Source: Aplectana chamaeleonis (Eukaryota; Nematoda; Chromadorea; Rhabditida; Cosmocercidae). From it: 64,000 bases of DNA. Location: positions 1-64,000 of the forward strand of contig JAPDOI010000145.1 of NCBI GenBank assembly GCA_029168955.1, written 5' to 3'. Both the position numbers and the translations under genes were made by a program. Shown here piece by piece: positions 30,752 through 42,368 of this stretch (position 1 is its first letter; every line of letters starts with the position of its first letter). The notes below the pieces were generated by a model, which made no database searches, was not told where the DNA came from, and saw only the letters and a program-made list of their open reading frames with translations.

Positions 30752-31534
30752 TCAGGAACATAGAAAGGCTGACGAGGTATTATTCATCCCAGCAGTGGCT
30801 CGATCGATGACAGGGTCAGTACAAATAATACTGATGTCATCCGCATATAGACATAGGTAGATGTTAGGTGACGGCTTTGGAATATCAGGTAGACACAGCG
30901 AGAATAGGCTGGGAGATAAGACTCCACCTTGAGGGACGCCTGCCTTCAGGGGAACAGACTTCGACAAGTGCCCATCAAATTTCACACGAACGGAACGATT
31001 TTTAACAAAGTTGTCGGTCCATATTTTGCACCAGTGAGGGATAGTAGAGCCCAGGATCGATTTAGACAGCAACGAAGTACTGGCATTATCGAAGGCAGAG
31101 GTTAAGTCAATTGCCACGACTAGACTTCTGCCAGCTGGAGGTTTCATGTTAAAGCCAGCAATTATGTGTTCTGTGATTGACGTCAGTGCTGTGATGGTGG
31201 AATGAGCCTTCTTAGAGCCGTGTTGATGCACGTTATGTCGTAGTGCTTCTTGGAGATGCGGGTTAAGGAACTTCTCCGCTAACTTAGCAATAGGGGAGAA
31301 AAGGGAGATGGGAAAATGTGAAGTTGCCTTATCTTCTGGTTTACCGCGCTTGAGGATTGGTAGAACGACTGCTTGCTTCCACCTAGCGGGAATCACTACG
31401 GTGCTAAATGACGAGTAGGCGAGATCGCTGAGTAATTCAAGGAACTGTCCCGGCAAGCGCTTTAGATGGTCGGTTGACACGCCGTCAGGTTCCTCAGCTC
31501 TCGAATTTTTCGTAGACTCGATGAGGGAAGACAC
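30752..31534 (-). pseudogene. LINE reverse transcriptase, 260-codon open frame
   Basis: An uninterrupted frame with EEPDGVSTDHLKRLP, PILKRGKPEDKATSHFPISL, HQHGSKKAHSTITAL, VVAIDLTSAFDNAS (motif A Asp), KAGVPQGGVLSPSLFSLCLP (motif B) and LCLYADDISIICTD (motif C, catalytic YADD). All three catalytic aspartates are present. It lacks endonuclease upstream and is out of frame with the downstream thumb, so it cannot act alone. Confidence 0.85.
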
Positions 31535-31887
31535 ACCCTTAGGAAATCCCGGTTGTCACCTCGAGGTCTCTCACATGTCACCTGGAGGTCGTGAGAGTGT
31601 CGTGGGGCATGACTCCGCCCCACGACCTGCTGGTGACCTCCAGGTGACAACAACCAATTTCTTCCTCTTATTTTCGCGTTCACCTCACTACCAGCTGGTC
31701 ACCTCCAGGTGACAAAAACTAATTCCCTCCCCTATCTTCGCGTTCACACTATACGATATGCCGCTTTTGAACCGATCATTTTGTCATGAACATTTATTAC
31801 AATAGCACGATAAAAACTTGGAAATTTGATTTTTCACTCATCCGAAGTACACTGCGATGCATAATCATAGTAACACCTTCAAAATAG

Positions 31888-32225
31888 GAGTATCGCTCAA
31901 GCCGCGAAGCGGCTGGAGAGGTTTGGTTTTGCCTAGGCATTGTGGCCACTTAGAATTTTATAAAATAGTTAATAAAATCTTTGAAACAAAATTTCTGAAG
32001 ATTTCCTTCTGGATATAGGTGAAGGGCTTCAGAAGACACCTGCTGCCAAGATTTCAGACAAATCGGTTCACAAATAACAAAGTTGTGAGCACGAAAGCTT
32101 AAGAAAATTTCATGGTGTGCATCGTAGGCCGTAGGCCGTGGGCCGTCACGCTTTTCATTCCTCACTGCTAGTAGTTAGTGCCGATGGCCCTGGTTAGTAG
32201 GCGTTTTGTAGGTGAGTAGGGATTC
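31888..32225 (-). repeat. Minisatellite flank with terminal hairpin, copy 1
   Basis: Starts at a hairpin (AAGCCGCGAAGCGGCTGGAG) and shares about 330 bp with 43126-43520, including CAAAATTTCTGAAGATTTCC and repeated GTAGGCCGT. Both copies run directly into the same 42-bp minisatellite. Confidence 0.8.
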
Positions 32226-32825
32226 TCATGGCGTCATCGGGACGTCGTGAAAAGTGCTTCGGGCTTCTGATGACGTCATCGGAACGTCGTGAAAAGTGCT
32301 TCGGGCTTCTGATGGCGTCATCGTGACGTCGTGAAAAGTGCTTCGGGCTTCTGATGGCGTCATCAGGACGTCGTGAGAAATGCTGCGGGCTTCTGATGAC
32401 GTCTTCGGGACGTCGTGAAAAGTGCTTCGGGCTTCTGATGGCGTCATCGTGACGTCGTGAAAAGTGCTTCGGGCTTCTGATGGCGTCATCAGGACGTCGT
32501 GAGAAATGCTGCGGGCTTCTGATGGCGTCATCGTGACGTCGTGAAAAGTGCTTCGGGCTTCTGATGGCGTCATCAGGACGTCGTGAGAAATGGTGCGGGC
32601 TTCTGATGACGTCTTCGGGACGTCGTGAAAAGTGCTTCGGGCTTCTGATGACGTCATCGGGACGTCATGAAAAGTGCTTCGGGCTTCTGATGACGTCATC
32701 GGAACGTCGTGAAAAGTGCTTCGGGCTTCTGATGGCGTCATCAGGACGTCGTGAAAAGTGCTTCGGGCTTCTGATGACGTCATCGGGACGTCCTGGAAAA
32801 TGCACAGGGCTTCTGATGACGTACA
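32226..32825. repeat. 42-bp minisatellite, small array (about 14 units)
   Basis: Unit: TGATGACGTCATCGGGACGT then CGTGAAAAGTGCTTCGGGCT then TC. Local variants have GGCGTCATC in place of GACGTCATC. Forty-two is a multiple of three, so long frames stay open by chance. Confidence 0.95.
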
Positions 32826-33259
32826 GTGTGAAATCACGATGGAAAGCACCACATTAAATCAATTCCTCAACTACTGCGAATAGCTCCACGACTAATATAA
32901 CAAAACAGGAGACGAAAACACACATCATAAAAAAGAAGAAAGGAGAGGCATAAAACAGGAAAAAATCATCAAATTTTCCAAAAGGTCTGACTGTCTGCGC
33001 CCTTCAACACCCAGCTTGACTCTCGCCGTCTGTGACGCCTACGACCGGCTTGTCGCGGTCTCACCACATCGGAACATGTTAAATGTTGCGAAATAAGCCG
33101 CGTCACCTCGAGGTCACAACAGAAAGTGCAAAACGTGACGAAATTTGGCTTCGAGGTGACAACGGGAGGCTAGTTTGCCCTCCATGTCACAACAGGAACG
33201 AGTTGTGGGCTCCAGGTGACAACCGGGAATTCCTGAGCGAGAGGCAGTTATTGCAGGTA

Positions 33260-34738
33260 CCCTCTACTTCCCCACACCTCGCACTAAGTTTGGCTGCAGT
33301 TCGAGATGCGATCCGCGTGTGCGCTGCGGCTCGAAGAACAGTTCGTGGTATGGGTGGCCGTTGGTTGATGGCCAGCCAGGTGGCCATCAATCGATGCAAC
33401 ACGGATTTTTGCCTTCGCGATCATCTGTTTTGCCTCGGTGGCGAGCATTTTTTCTGCTTTCTTTCTTCTGCTCTCGACAACTCATCTGACTTCAATATTC
33501 TCTGCCGCTATGCTCGACCTCGGCTTACCGCTAGGATGAGTTTTTTTCTATTGTCATTGTTCTTGGAGTGATTAATTAATTAATTGTTCATTTAATTTCA
33601 ATTTTTCAGATATTTATTTTGTTTTGTTTTCAATATCCATTTATTTACTGTTTTATTTTTTTAGGAATCAATACTTTTTGTTTTCTCACGCATTTATTTG
33701 ATTACTCAAATCTAATAATTTTCATTGGCTCGTATTTTTTTGTCTTCTAATTCAGTCATTTAGGTGTATCCATTTTATTATTCCGTTTGATGTTACTTTA
33801 TTCATTGATTACTAAACAGCATCTCAAATACTACAAAAAATTTGATAGGTAATGTTCGAAAATTGCATATAGCACCACTTTTTCCTTTTGTAGTTTCTGG
33901 ACGTTTCAGTAATTATGCCAGTGACGCTGCATTAACCACCTGCTATATCCTTGTGAACGGTGATGAATTAGTTGAAATTCTTCCCCACGCAAGGTAGAGA
34001 ATGAAAAGAAGAATACCCAAATTTGGTAGAATGAAAACGAGAAATCTTGTTTAGAATCGTTGGTCCTTATTTGTTAATCATTTGGAGTAATTTATCGTTT
34101 TCTTGTCATTAGCATAATTATTGAAACGTCAAGAAAATAAACAATATGGAAAAGTGGTGCTAAATGTAATCCTCGAAGAATACCTATAAAATTCCTTGTG
34201 ATATATGAGATACTGTTTACTATTAAATGATTATAGTAACATCAAACGGAATAATAAAATTGATACACTTAGATGACTGAATTAGTTAGTAAACAAATAA
34301 ACGAGCAAATGAAAATTAATAGATTTGAATGATCAAATAAACGTGCGAGGAAACAAAAATATTGTATAGAAAAAAGACAAATTAAATTACTGAATAACTA
34401 AAAATTAATGAACAAATAATCAATTAACTACTCCAAGAACAATAACAATAGAAAAAACTCATCCTAGCTGTAAGCCGAGGTCGAGCATAGCGGAAGAGAA
34501 TATTGAAATCAGATGAGTTGTGAAGACCAAAAGAAAGAAAGCAGAAAAAATGCTCGCCACCGAGGCAAAACAGGTGATCACGAAGACGAAAATTCGCGTT
34601 GCATTGATTGATGGCCACCTGGCTGGCCATTAACCAACGGCCACCCATACCACGAGCTGTTCTTCGAGCCGCAGCGCACACGCGGATCGCATCTCAAACT
34701 GCAGCCAAACTAAGTGCGAGGTGTGGGGAAGTAGAGGG
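33260..34738. mobile_element. TA-flanked 1.48-kb foldback element
   Basis: CCCTCTACTTCCCCACACCT ... AGGTGTGGGGAAGTAGAGGG between TA at 33258-33259 and 34739-34740. Arms of roughly 650 bp pair with a loop near 33930-34100. The outer arms are GC-mixed and the inner arms very AT-rich. Both arms carry the same short frame (motif HLFCLGGEHFFCFLS) by mirror symmetry; no transposase. Confidence 0.88.
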
Positions 34739-34740
34739 TA

Positions 34741-35500
34741 CATCATGACGACTGAGCTACCTTATTGACCGTAGAGTGCGTCTGTTAGAACGATCGCCAA
34801 GGCGATGACGCCGAGGCAAAAAGTTTCCCGAGTCGACATGTAGCCTTTAAGCCGGAATCGAATTTCCCCGAAGGAAACTCAAGCGTTTTCCGATCCGCTG
34901 CCAGTCTTTTCCCAGAGAAGCCGGAAGTGGTGGACATTTTTGACTTGGAAGTCTTCTGACGAATTCATCTCATACAAACGTATGTTGTTGACGATAACAT
35001 TCTTTTCTTCCATGTGCCTGCAATGGTTTTTTCTCTGTAAGCAATGCCTCTTTTTTCTGGCTTCTTTTGATGTATGTTAACTCACAAATCTGAACTTCAG
35101 ACATTTTCTTTATTGACTTGAGCCCTTTCTACGTGAGTTCTGTTTTCCTAACTTCATGTAATTTGAATGCAGAAAATGTAGATATGTCAAACAATTGTAG
35201 TCCAACCGTCCTATTACTCAACACTTGCTGGCACTAACGGTGGTTACTCCCCGCAGGTCTTCATAAATAGGAGCAAACATCTTATCTTTCCATAGTAATG
35301 AGAATGGCGTCTGTCCGTCAGTCCGTCCGTCCGTCAGTCTGTCAGTTATAAGGTGTGCATTCTGTAATTGCAGACTTTTTTGTTTTAGAAGGGTTCATCG
35401 AATGGGAATCCAGAATGGGTGTGTAGGACGCCTAGAATGTGGATAGGCCTTCAGATGACGTCGGCAAGACATCGTACAAAGAGGGTAGGAAAGTATTTAA
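34741..35500. other. Unassigned sequence with a CGTC microsatellite
   Basis: CGTCCGTCAGTCCGTCCGTC and similar at 35308-35345. Nothing else recognised. Confidence 0.5.
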
Positions 35501-35504
35501 ACTC

Positions 35505-35655
35505 GGACGTCGCACCAGTGCGCTATGAATAACGGGCGTTCATTAGTATTGATGGCTCGTTATAGTTAGTCGACAATTACATTATAGTTTTCGCTTCATT
35601 TGACTGTATCGCATACCTTCTGAGGGATTCATCAAAGGCGAATCTCTCGCTAGTG
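35505..35655. repeat. Dispersed repeat, inverted partner at 56215-56350
   Basis: TTCGCTTCATTTGACTGTAT then CGCATACCTTCTGAGGGATTCATC recurs in reverse complement at about 56225-56280, and GAATAACGGGCGTTC at 56315-56330. Confidence 0.65.
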
Positions 35656-35674
35656 GTAACCGTTATAGAACAAG

Positions 35675-37269
35675 GCTGGGATTCATGAACGCAGCCGGCT
35701 AGGTTTGGGTTTGGTTAGGGCAGCAACCCCAGCGGTAGCCAAACCGCGAATCGGCATTCACAACCGCCCCATCGCGGTTGGGTGGCTAACCATTCCGCGG
35801 CCACGTACTTGCCACTCAATTGACGCCGAGAATCTCAATTGGAGAAAATCAATATTGGCACTCGGGTCGGAATTTCCCTATCCCGTCACTGTTTTTGTTG
35901 CACATGATTGCTAATTTTGCTTGCTTTTTGAATTCTTATTTTTGTCTACCTTGTGCTTTACCTTCTTCAATGGATCGCAGGCATTTAAAGGGATTTTCCT
36001 CAACTTGGAGATGTTTTTTTTCCATTTTAAAGTTTTTCATTTTTTCCTTTTTTTGAAAAAATCCTTTTTGGTTTTTTGAAAGTACATAAAGTGATGCTGC
36101 TCTCTCACGATGAGCCGCAAACCTGCTGGTGAAATTTTAACCCCCAATTTAGCTTTTTTTCTCGCATTACTAGCCTTTTCAACTTCTTTTTTTTTCGAAA
36201 CGTTTTTTGTGTGTGTGTTTCACACGGCTTAGGTGTTGCTGCAGGGATCATCATCGACCTTTCGATGAGTTTTCGGCTTCAAGTTCTCCGTTTGTCGTTT
36301 GAGTTCCGAGTTTTTTCCATCTCTTTTTTTGTCTAAGAATCCCTTCTTTGTTTTTTTTTCTTTTTGTCATTCTCACACAAGCTTATTGTCGCTCACAACA
36401 GGAGGATAATAAAACGACTCCTTAGAAAAATCATATGGAAAAAGCTCGAAATGCAAGGGAAAAACAAGTTTGAACTAAAAACATCGAGAAAACCCAGATT
36501 GATCACAGAACCATGTAAAAAACATTAACATTTGAAATCCAAGTGGGTGCTTCGAGAAAAAAAGTAGAAGAAAACGTTGTAAATGCGAAAAAAACCAAAA
36601 AACCATCACAGTATCAAACCAAGTTAGGGTTTTCCAACAAAAAAATAACGAAAGCGTGTACGAAAAGTGTTGGGAAAAAATTCTGAGGAAAAAATGAGGG
36701 AATTCGGAGCCGAAATGGGGAAGAAACCCCAGCGAAGAGCCTGTGGCTGCTCGGTAAATGGTCAGCGCACGGAAGACAAGAATTAGGAACAAAAAGTGGA
36801 GGCAAAAAGAACAACGATGTGCTATAAAATAAAGAAGAGAGCGAGAGTAGGGAGGACAGGCATAATGATTTTAGTTAGCCATGGGCAACATACATAAAAC
36901 TTACGGATGAGGTTGATGATTCTGAGAATTTTCGTTGTTATCGAGAGGAACACATTATGGCTAGCGGGCCTATAATGTGGCAGTCAACAACGGCGGCATT
37001 CCTGTATTTTCAGCTTGCCTTGAAGATATCAAGTTTTTATGCGTATTTGCAAAAGGTGCGTTTCCTCAGTGTTGTGCACTAATACAACACACCATCAATT
37101 CGACGACTAAGCCGCGAAACCGCTGCTAACCGCGGTTAACCGCAGCTCCGAGGTGCGGTTACGTGTAGCCCAATCGTAGCCCAGCCGTAACCAAACCGGA
37201 TTTTTCGTGAATGACGGTTTCCTCCGCTAGCCCAGCCGTAACCGTGGTTTGCCTTTCATGAATCCCAGC
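35675..37269. mobile_element. Inverted-repeat-bounded element of about 1.6 kb
   Basis: GGCTGGGATTCATGAA at the left and TTCATGAATCCCAGCC at the right, followed inward by GGTTTGG/CCAAACC and GGTTAACCG-like blocks. The interior is T-rich on the left (35900-36380) and A-rich on the right (36420-36850), as expected of a decayed long palindrome. No coding capacity was recognised. Confidence 0.6.
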
Positions 37270-37559
37270 CCAAATGAGAAAGCTAGGTTTCTTAAAACTC
37301 TATTGGGTTGCGCAGCGCATTCGCTGCCGTATTCGTAGAAGCTTCAGTGCTTTTTGGGACTATTTAGTCATTCTGCGGATGAGGGAGAGCGAGGATGAAG
37401 GACAACTAGACCACAAAATTATTCCGTACCATGAAGCCTAAATGAAACTAAAAAGGCGAGAATGAGGTTGCTTTCCATGTTTCCGTGTAGCTTTCCTTCG
37501 TGATACAGCTGCTAAAACGCCTCTTGAACAGCTTTTTCACTCGTCTAGTCACCGGGCCT

Positions 37560-37935
37560 AGTCCATTGTTATACCCCACAACAGGCCTGTCGCGGTCGCA
37601 GAGCACTGTTACGTCGCCGTCGCTGAGGGCCAGCCGCCGCTCAGGGCTAGGAAACACCCGTCACGATGCCGGGTTTGGCTGGGTCGCTGCCGCTGACACC
37701 CGACGCAGCACACTGCACTGCGACGGACAGCCGCAACAGCGACCGATTACCGCACGGTTTCGACATTCCAGGCATGACATCCCCTTTCGAGCCGGCGACG
37801 GCGACAGGTGCTGCAAACTGTTCTTCCCACAGCATTTTTCTACTGTGTGGTTCTGGTCCCGGCACGATTCGTAACAGTTGACCTCACCTGTCGCGGTCGC
37901 AAACTTCTGGTATAACAATGGCCTGACACTTCTTA
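37560..37935. repeat. GC-rich dispersed repeat; holds the empty site for the 258-bp MITE
   Basis: TCCCGGCACGATTCGTAACA ... TCGCGGTCGCAAACTTCTGG TATAACAATGGCC corresponds to 20210-20258 plus 20521-20540 without the MITE. Confidence 0.7.
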
Positions 37936-38046
37936 ACATTTGTGGATAAAGGTTGCAAGGCAGCTCGCCCCGACCCTACGTCTCTAGCCGTGCGGTGTGA
38001 GAGTGCAGACGAGTAGAGTGCAGACATTGCCATCATGCGTCCTTAG

Positions 38047-38477
38047 GCATCTTTCATAGTCCTCAACGCAAACGCGGCACGCGCGGGAGGGGCGGTGGAC
38101 TATGAAATTTCTTACCGCGCAGCACGCGCGGGACGCGCTGTGAGAACTTTCATGGTCCATCAGCACCGCCATAGCGGCGCCGCCCAAACCGCCGTGGCGG
38201 TTTTATCGTTTTAATCAATAATTGCTTCTCGATTTGAGTCCACTCCAACGTAAATAATTCTGGGAGTTTCCTGCGCCACCGCATACGCGAATGCAAGCCA
38301 AGAATTTCTGTACAAGTCCCATTTGAGGCCCGACTTTCACGCGGACCGCCATGGCGGTGCCGCTAGAGATTTCATAGTGGCTTTCCGCTCGTCCCGCGCG
38401 GTGAAAAGTTTCATTGTCCACCGCTCGTGACGCGCGTCACGCGCGTGCCGCGCTTGCGGTGAGGACTATGAAAGATT
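38047..38477. mobile_element. CpG-rich foldback element, copy 2
   Basis: GCATCTTTCATAGTCCTCAA ... GAGGACTATGAAAGAT ends. Arms carry GCGGCACGCGCG and CCGCCATGGCGG blocks, as in 18024-18420. Confidence 0.7.
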
Positions 38478-38928
38478 CCCTACCACTCAGCTGACAGCAG
38501 TGCAGTGGATTTCGGTATTCTTGCCATATTTGCTTACGTTTCCTGCATTTGTATGAATGTTCGCTTGTTGTTCACTTCACATATTTATTTGGATGAATCA
38601 GATTCATGAACAAGAGATAGATTCTACAAATCAAAAACGGTGGGGAAGGTTATAGGAACGCATTCGGAAATAAAACAAATGTGGGTGCGAAGATTTTGCA
38701 CAATCATATTGACTTGTTCACGCTAATTTACACTATTGAACCAAGTGAATAGCTAGTATATCTAAATGATTCTTACAATCCCTCATAGTGGGGACTCTAC
38801 CTAGCTTTTGCAGCAAATTTCTAAAACTACCAATCTCCTCGTGTACTTTTCTCAGTCTGTCCATTTCTGGCGGCCGTATGTAGCGATCAGCTGACTGATT
38901 ATTGGCAGTATTCTCGAAGTATCCAGCG
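38478..38928. other. Unassigned AT-rich stretch
   Basis: Lies just past the 3' side of the Mutator-like pseudogene. No terminal inverted repeat partner was found. Confidence 0.35.
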
Positions 38929-40680
38929 TCAGTTGAGTTGCCAGGAAAGGGAGACTATCAGAAAGTGACGGCTGGCCAGTGGGGAAAGCTTAACGAATCT
39001 TCGAGTGGAATGCCTCGACGTATTTTGTTGTTCTAGGGCCAGCATTCTCTGAATGGTCGCATACGAAGCGGCCGCCGACACCCCATGTTTGATGCCAATA
39101 TGCCATGAACTGCCCAAGGGCCAGTTCTTCTTGTTGAGTGACAATCGGAACGGCAGGAGGAATCGGCGCTCTAGATATTCCATGTTACCACTGAGCCAAA
39201 AGCGGCAGTACTTGCAGCCTTTGATAGAAGACTGCGATGGCTGCGTTTTTCAAGGCTGGGACTCGGTGGTGCTTGTCCCGGTTCCGTAGGATGCATTGCC
39301 CGTAGTGAAACAAACACCTGAATGTTTATTGGTTGTCTTACAAAGTTCATTTGCACTTTCAGTATCAGGTTCTTACCCAAAGAGGTTGATTGCCATCTCT
39401 CCCTCTGCAGCACTGATGGCGGCTTGCTCAAAGTCACACGTAAAGTTGTTCTGCGGGTTGACGATCGCCTGTGTCCCACCAAGCGGGGCTACCTCGTCCC
39501 TGAACCATCTAAATAGATAATCTATTAATATTTCGTTACATAGTAAATCTTAACTTCTGGGAGCAACAGTAAATAGAAGGTAGCTGTCACTGTCCGTTTT
39601 GATGAGGCTTTTCTGAACCTGTCGCTCATTTAGTTGCTGCCAGCTGTTCGGAATCTCTTTTGTAGATGTGGTGGAACCAAGCTGTTAATCATTTGAAGAG
39701 CGCTCTGTATGTGGCTTCAGTGCCATCCAGGAACAAGGCGTAGAGCAAAGGCATGCAATGACCGCCCTCAAATTCACCTAGGATGGTATATAACTGCGAA
39801 GATCGTTGAATTTTCACTTCTTTCGGGAGCTGCTTATAGCGTCCGTCACACTGATGTGATTTTCATTTTAACAATTCTTTTTATACAAAGGATTTAGTAC
39901 AAATATCCCTAATAAATTTACAGACCAGCACTGCTTTGAGCTGGAGCCTCCGGAACACTTCCAGCCACAGTGAGCGGCTTCCCAGATATAAAACTCCCTT
40001 AGAGTCTTTGAGGATAAAGGTTTCATGGCCCGTGGAGCATTGTCAGAGAGATAATCAAACAAGCTCTTGTATTCTATGAAAGAGGTATCTGCTTATTCTT
40101 AGCAAACTCACCAAGTTCCCCAGAACAGTATTTGTCAATCGTCTGACTCTTGTGATGTTCCTCTGGACAACACGTCGCAAATTATCCTGACCGCGCTCCG
40201 AGGAGTTCGAGAGCCGCTCTACCATCTCTAGCCGCTGCGGAGCTGTGAAGAAGTCTAAGAATAACTGATTTTGTTAACAATATAGTACTAAATTTAATGT
40301 AGAGCTTACCGAAGCGTGCCGACCCGACCTCTGCAAGTAGATCTTGCACCACGCTCAGAGGTGTTCTGGCGTATGGTTCGGCTCGCAGCTGATTGCACCT
40401 CTGGATCACAGTCCTGAGCATGACGGTGTGAGGTGAGCTTCTTGGCTCACAAAAATGATCACGGTCCGGGTGGGCTGGATCAGGGAGGAAGTGGCCATTT
40501 CTTATTTTGACCGACAGCAGAGGCTGGACGTAATTCGCACGATATGTGTCCTTTAGGGCTCGACAGACGCAACACGTAGGTGCGTGTCTGGAGATCCACC
40601 AGCGTTTTCTTGTGACAGAACTCGTAGCAAAGCTGGTTGTCACCTGGTAGCATATAGCTACACCCCTGCCTCTCAGCCGT
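38929..40680 (-). pseudogene. Mutator-like (MULE) transposase, multi-exon, broken
   Basis: Reading the minus strand: an N-terminal Cys/His/Trp region (KRWWISRHAP, CCVCRAL, HPDRDHF; FLYWCH-like) in 40311-40680. Then SLFDYLSDNAPRAMKPLSS and FYIWEAAHCGWKCS in 39922-40073. Across a 71-nt GT-AG intron (39851-39921) comes CDGRYKQLP...QLYTILGEF-GGHCMPLLYAL (first catalytic Asp region, exon from 39850). Next TCDFEQAAISAAEGE (second Asp region, exon 39377-39508), and across a 59-nt intron CLFHYGQCILRN (the C-x2-H motif). Last is FMAYWHQTW and RTTKYVEAFHSK. This order is diagnostic of MULE transposases. Defects are a one-base frameshift near 39692 and stops at 39185-39187 and 38990-38992. No TIRs were found. 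Confidence 0.8.
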
Positions 40681-40689
40681 GAAGATGCG

Positions 40690-42194
40690 AAAATTACTTC
40701 AACGCTGCCATACTTCTTTTCTCTACGGCTTTTGGAGCTACCTCGTTGGTGAAGACTCGGTGTAGTGAGTCGCCGTCAAGCGAATTAGTATTGCGAAATT
40801 GTGCGCTGAAGGTTTGAACGCAGCTGTTATCCCCATCAAAAAATGGATGTTCTGCAGTCCTTCCATTGAAATGACCTCAAATAGACAAACAGATTCGAGC
40901 AGTTCTTCACTTTCTGCTCAATAAATCCTGTCATTTGATGTAGCAGCCCACCATCGGTTTGAGCTGTACTATGATTTCCAAGTCGAATAGGAGGCTCTTC
41001 GGATCGAACTGGTGTCGACTGCTTCGGAAAGGATCAGGCTTGAGTATGGTTCAAAGGAACAACTTTACAATTATTGAAAAAAATCACTAACTCTGATTAA
41101 AAAGTGTCAATTTCAACTGAAGACTGCTTCAGATCCCTTAATACATCTCAGTTGCGTACAGATGATCATATTATTAAAGCCAGTGTTTACGGTAAATTGT
41201 GGTTGTTCAGTTTCTCACAGATTATGATAGCTCAAGAGCTTGCTGTGACATCAGCGTCAAGAAAAACTGCAGGAAGTGACGAAAAAGCACTTTTTTCCGC
41301 CTTAGCAGGACGTCTTGTGTGACGTCATATTTTTGAGAATGTAAGGATTGACCGATTTGAAGGAATAAAGTCTTTCCATGTGATAAGGTGGTTCACCTTA
41401 TCCACTTCTACTTATCGAAGCCATTAACTTTGCTGACCGGCTGTTCACATGCTCAAGGTCCTTCAGAAAGTATTACTTTGGGAGGCGGGGTGCTCCAATG
41501 GGTTGACTGGCCCACGCGAATTTCACCCACTTCCCGATAGTTTTTCGTCATTCTCTCTTCACTGTTTTCATCGGTAGGTCCCAAAGCTCACGTTTCAGTG
41601 AAAAAACTAGAGATTTTTCTATCGTGAACACTGCCTTCAAGTAATTCGGATCATCCTAACACATGCGTGATTATTCTCCACAGTGTTCAAGTATTTCTCG
41701 ACCAAGAATGCAGTAACATCCTCTTCTGCGCTAAACTAGGTAAGCTTCAGTCAAACGCACTCCCATGCGCCTGAGTCAAACGCGCTCCGATGCGAATGGC
41801 TGGCTGCCAGGCGAGAGACGCGAGAGGCGCTGTGAAATCTTGCGAAATGAGTCACAGGGGTGAGACGGGGGCGAGATGCCCGTATTCCGTGGATGAAGGC
41901 GCGAAGAAACGCAGATTGCGAATTCGCCTACAGCGCCCAATCAATTTAGGTATTCGAAACACCTACTCAGTCCATCCTCTTCTGATCCATCCCCCATTTG
42001 ATTTTGTCTGTAGTTTTAATTTTTATCTATTACAGTTGTTCTATTCAAAATTTCAACAGTTGATAATTTCAGGACTTTTCTCAATAGTTGTGTATCCCTG
42101 ATTTCGTTGATTTTAATTGATTTGAATACAGTTTTTAACTTATCTAGAATTTCATTTTTTTTTCAGAATAAATTAGTAGATTGAGCTATTCCAG
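40690..42194. other. Unassigned stretch with a TTAA-family right end
   Basis: CTATCGTGAACACTGCCTTCAA (41619-41640) is the right terminus of the AGGCAGTG TTAA family, with no left end found. A 24-bp duplication (AGTCAAACGC(a/g)CTCC(c/g)ATGCG) lies at 41752-41794. Confidence 0.5.
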
Positions 42195-42368
42195 ATGGCG
42201 ACTTTCGTTAATTACAGAGGAGTCCTCCGCCAGAAAAGCTGCTCAATGGTGCCCCTCATTTGGGCGATCATCGCCACCCCGTTAATCCTTATATTGCTGA
42301 CGATCAACATCGGCCGCGCATGGTGGAGCGTCGAAGCGAAGGACTTGATGAGGATCAGAACTCAATGA
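42195..42368 (+). CDS. Small single-pass membrane protein (57 aa), hypothetical
   Basis: ATG at 42195 follows a TTTTTTTTTCAG acceptor at about 42165 and a short leader, so it could be a cis- or trans-spliced first coding exon. The frame is MATFVNYRGVLRQK, then a hydrophobic stretch MVPLIWAIIATPLILILLTI (one membrane helix), then GRAWWSVEAKDLMRIRTQ and TGA. It has a basic N-terminus and a Trp pair just after the helix. I recognise no family. Short length and the lack of a second copy leave chance as an alternative. Confidence 0.35.
   Translation: MATFVNYRGVLRQKSCSMVPLIWAIIATPLILILLTINIGRAWWSVEAKDLMRIRTQ

Larger units (their letters stand above)
29728..31534 (-). mobile_element. LINE (Jockey/CR1-like), minus strand, 5' end interrupted
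   Basis: The 3' end is a (AAT)n/(GAA)n tail at about 29728-29760. Going 5', the C-terminal LRCGHSSHLKAFVHNINSS and the degraded knuckle end ...WNNPCYVAAFLRL (29773-30009), a thumb region (30057-30617) and an RT frame (30752-31534) appear. The RT frame ends abruptly at 31534, where a TIR element begins. Same clade and domain order as 8203-10710, but clearly a different subfamily. Confidence 0.82.
31536..33234. mobile_element. TIR element carrying the small 42-bp minisatellite
   Basis: Left AGGAAATCCCGGTTGTCACC, right GGTGACAACCGGGAATTCCT, with further CACCTCCAGGTGAC palindromes inside each end (31560-31720; 33105-33230). The interior holds the hairpin flank (31888-32225) and minisatellite 32226-32825. 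It seems inserted in, or abutting, the minus-strand LINE. Confidence 0.6.

Noticed and set aside
33083..33571. 162-codon plus-strand frame and its mirror at 34424-34681
   Set aside because: The sequence is the arm of a foldback element; the two frames are mirror images created by the palindrome and match no domain.
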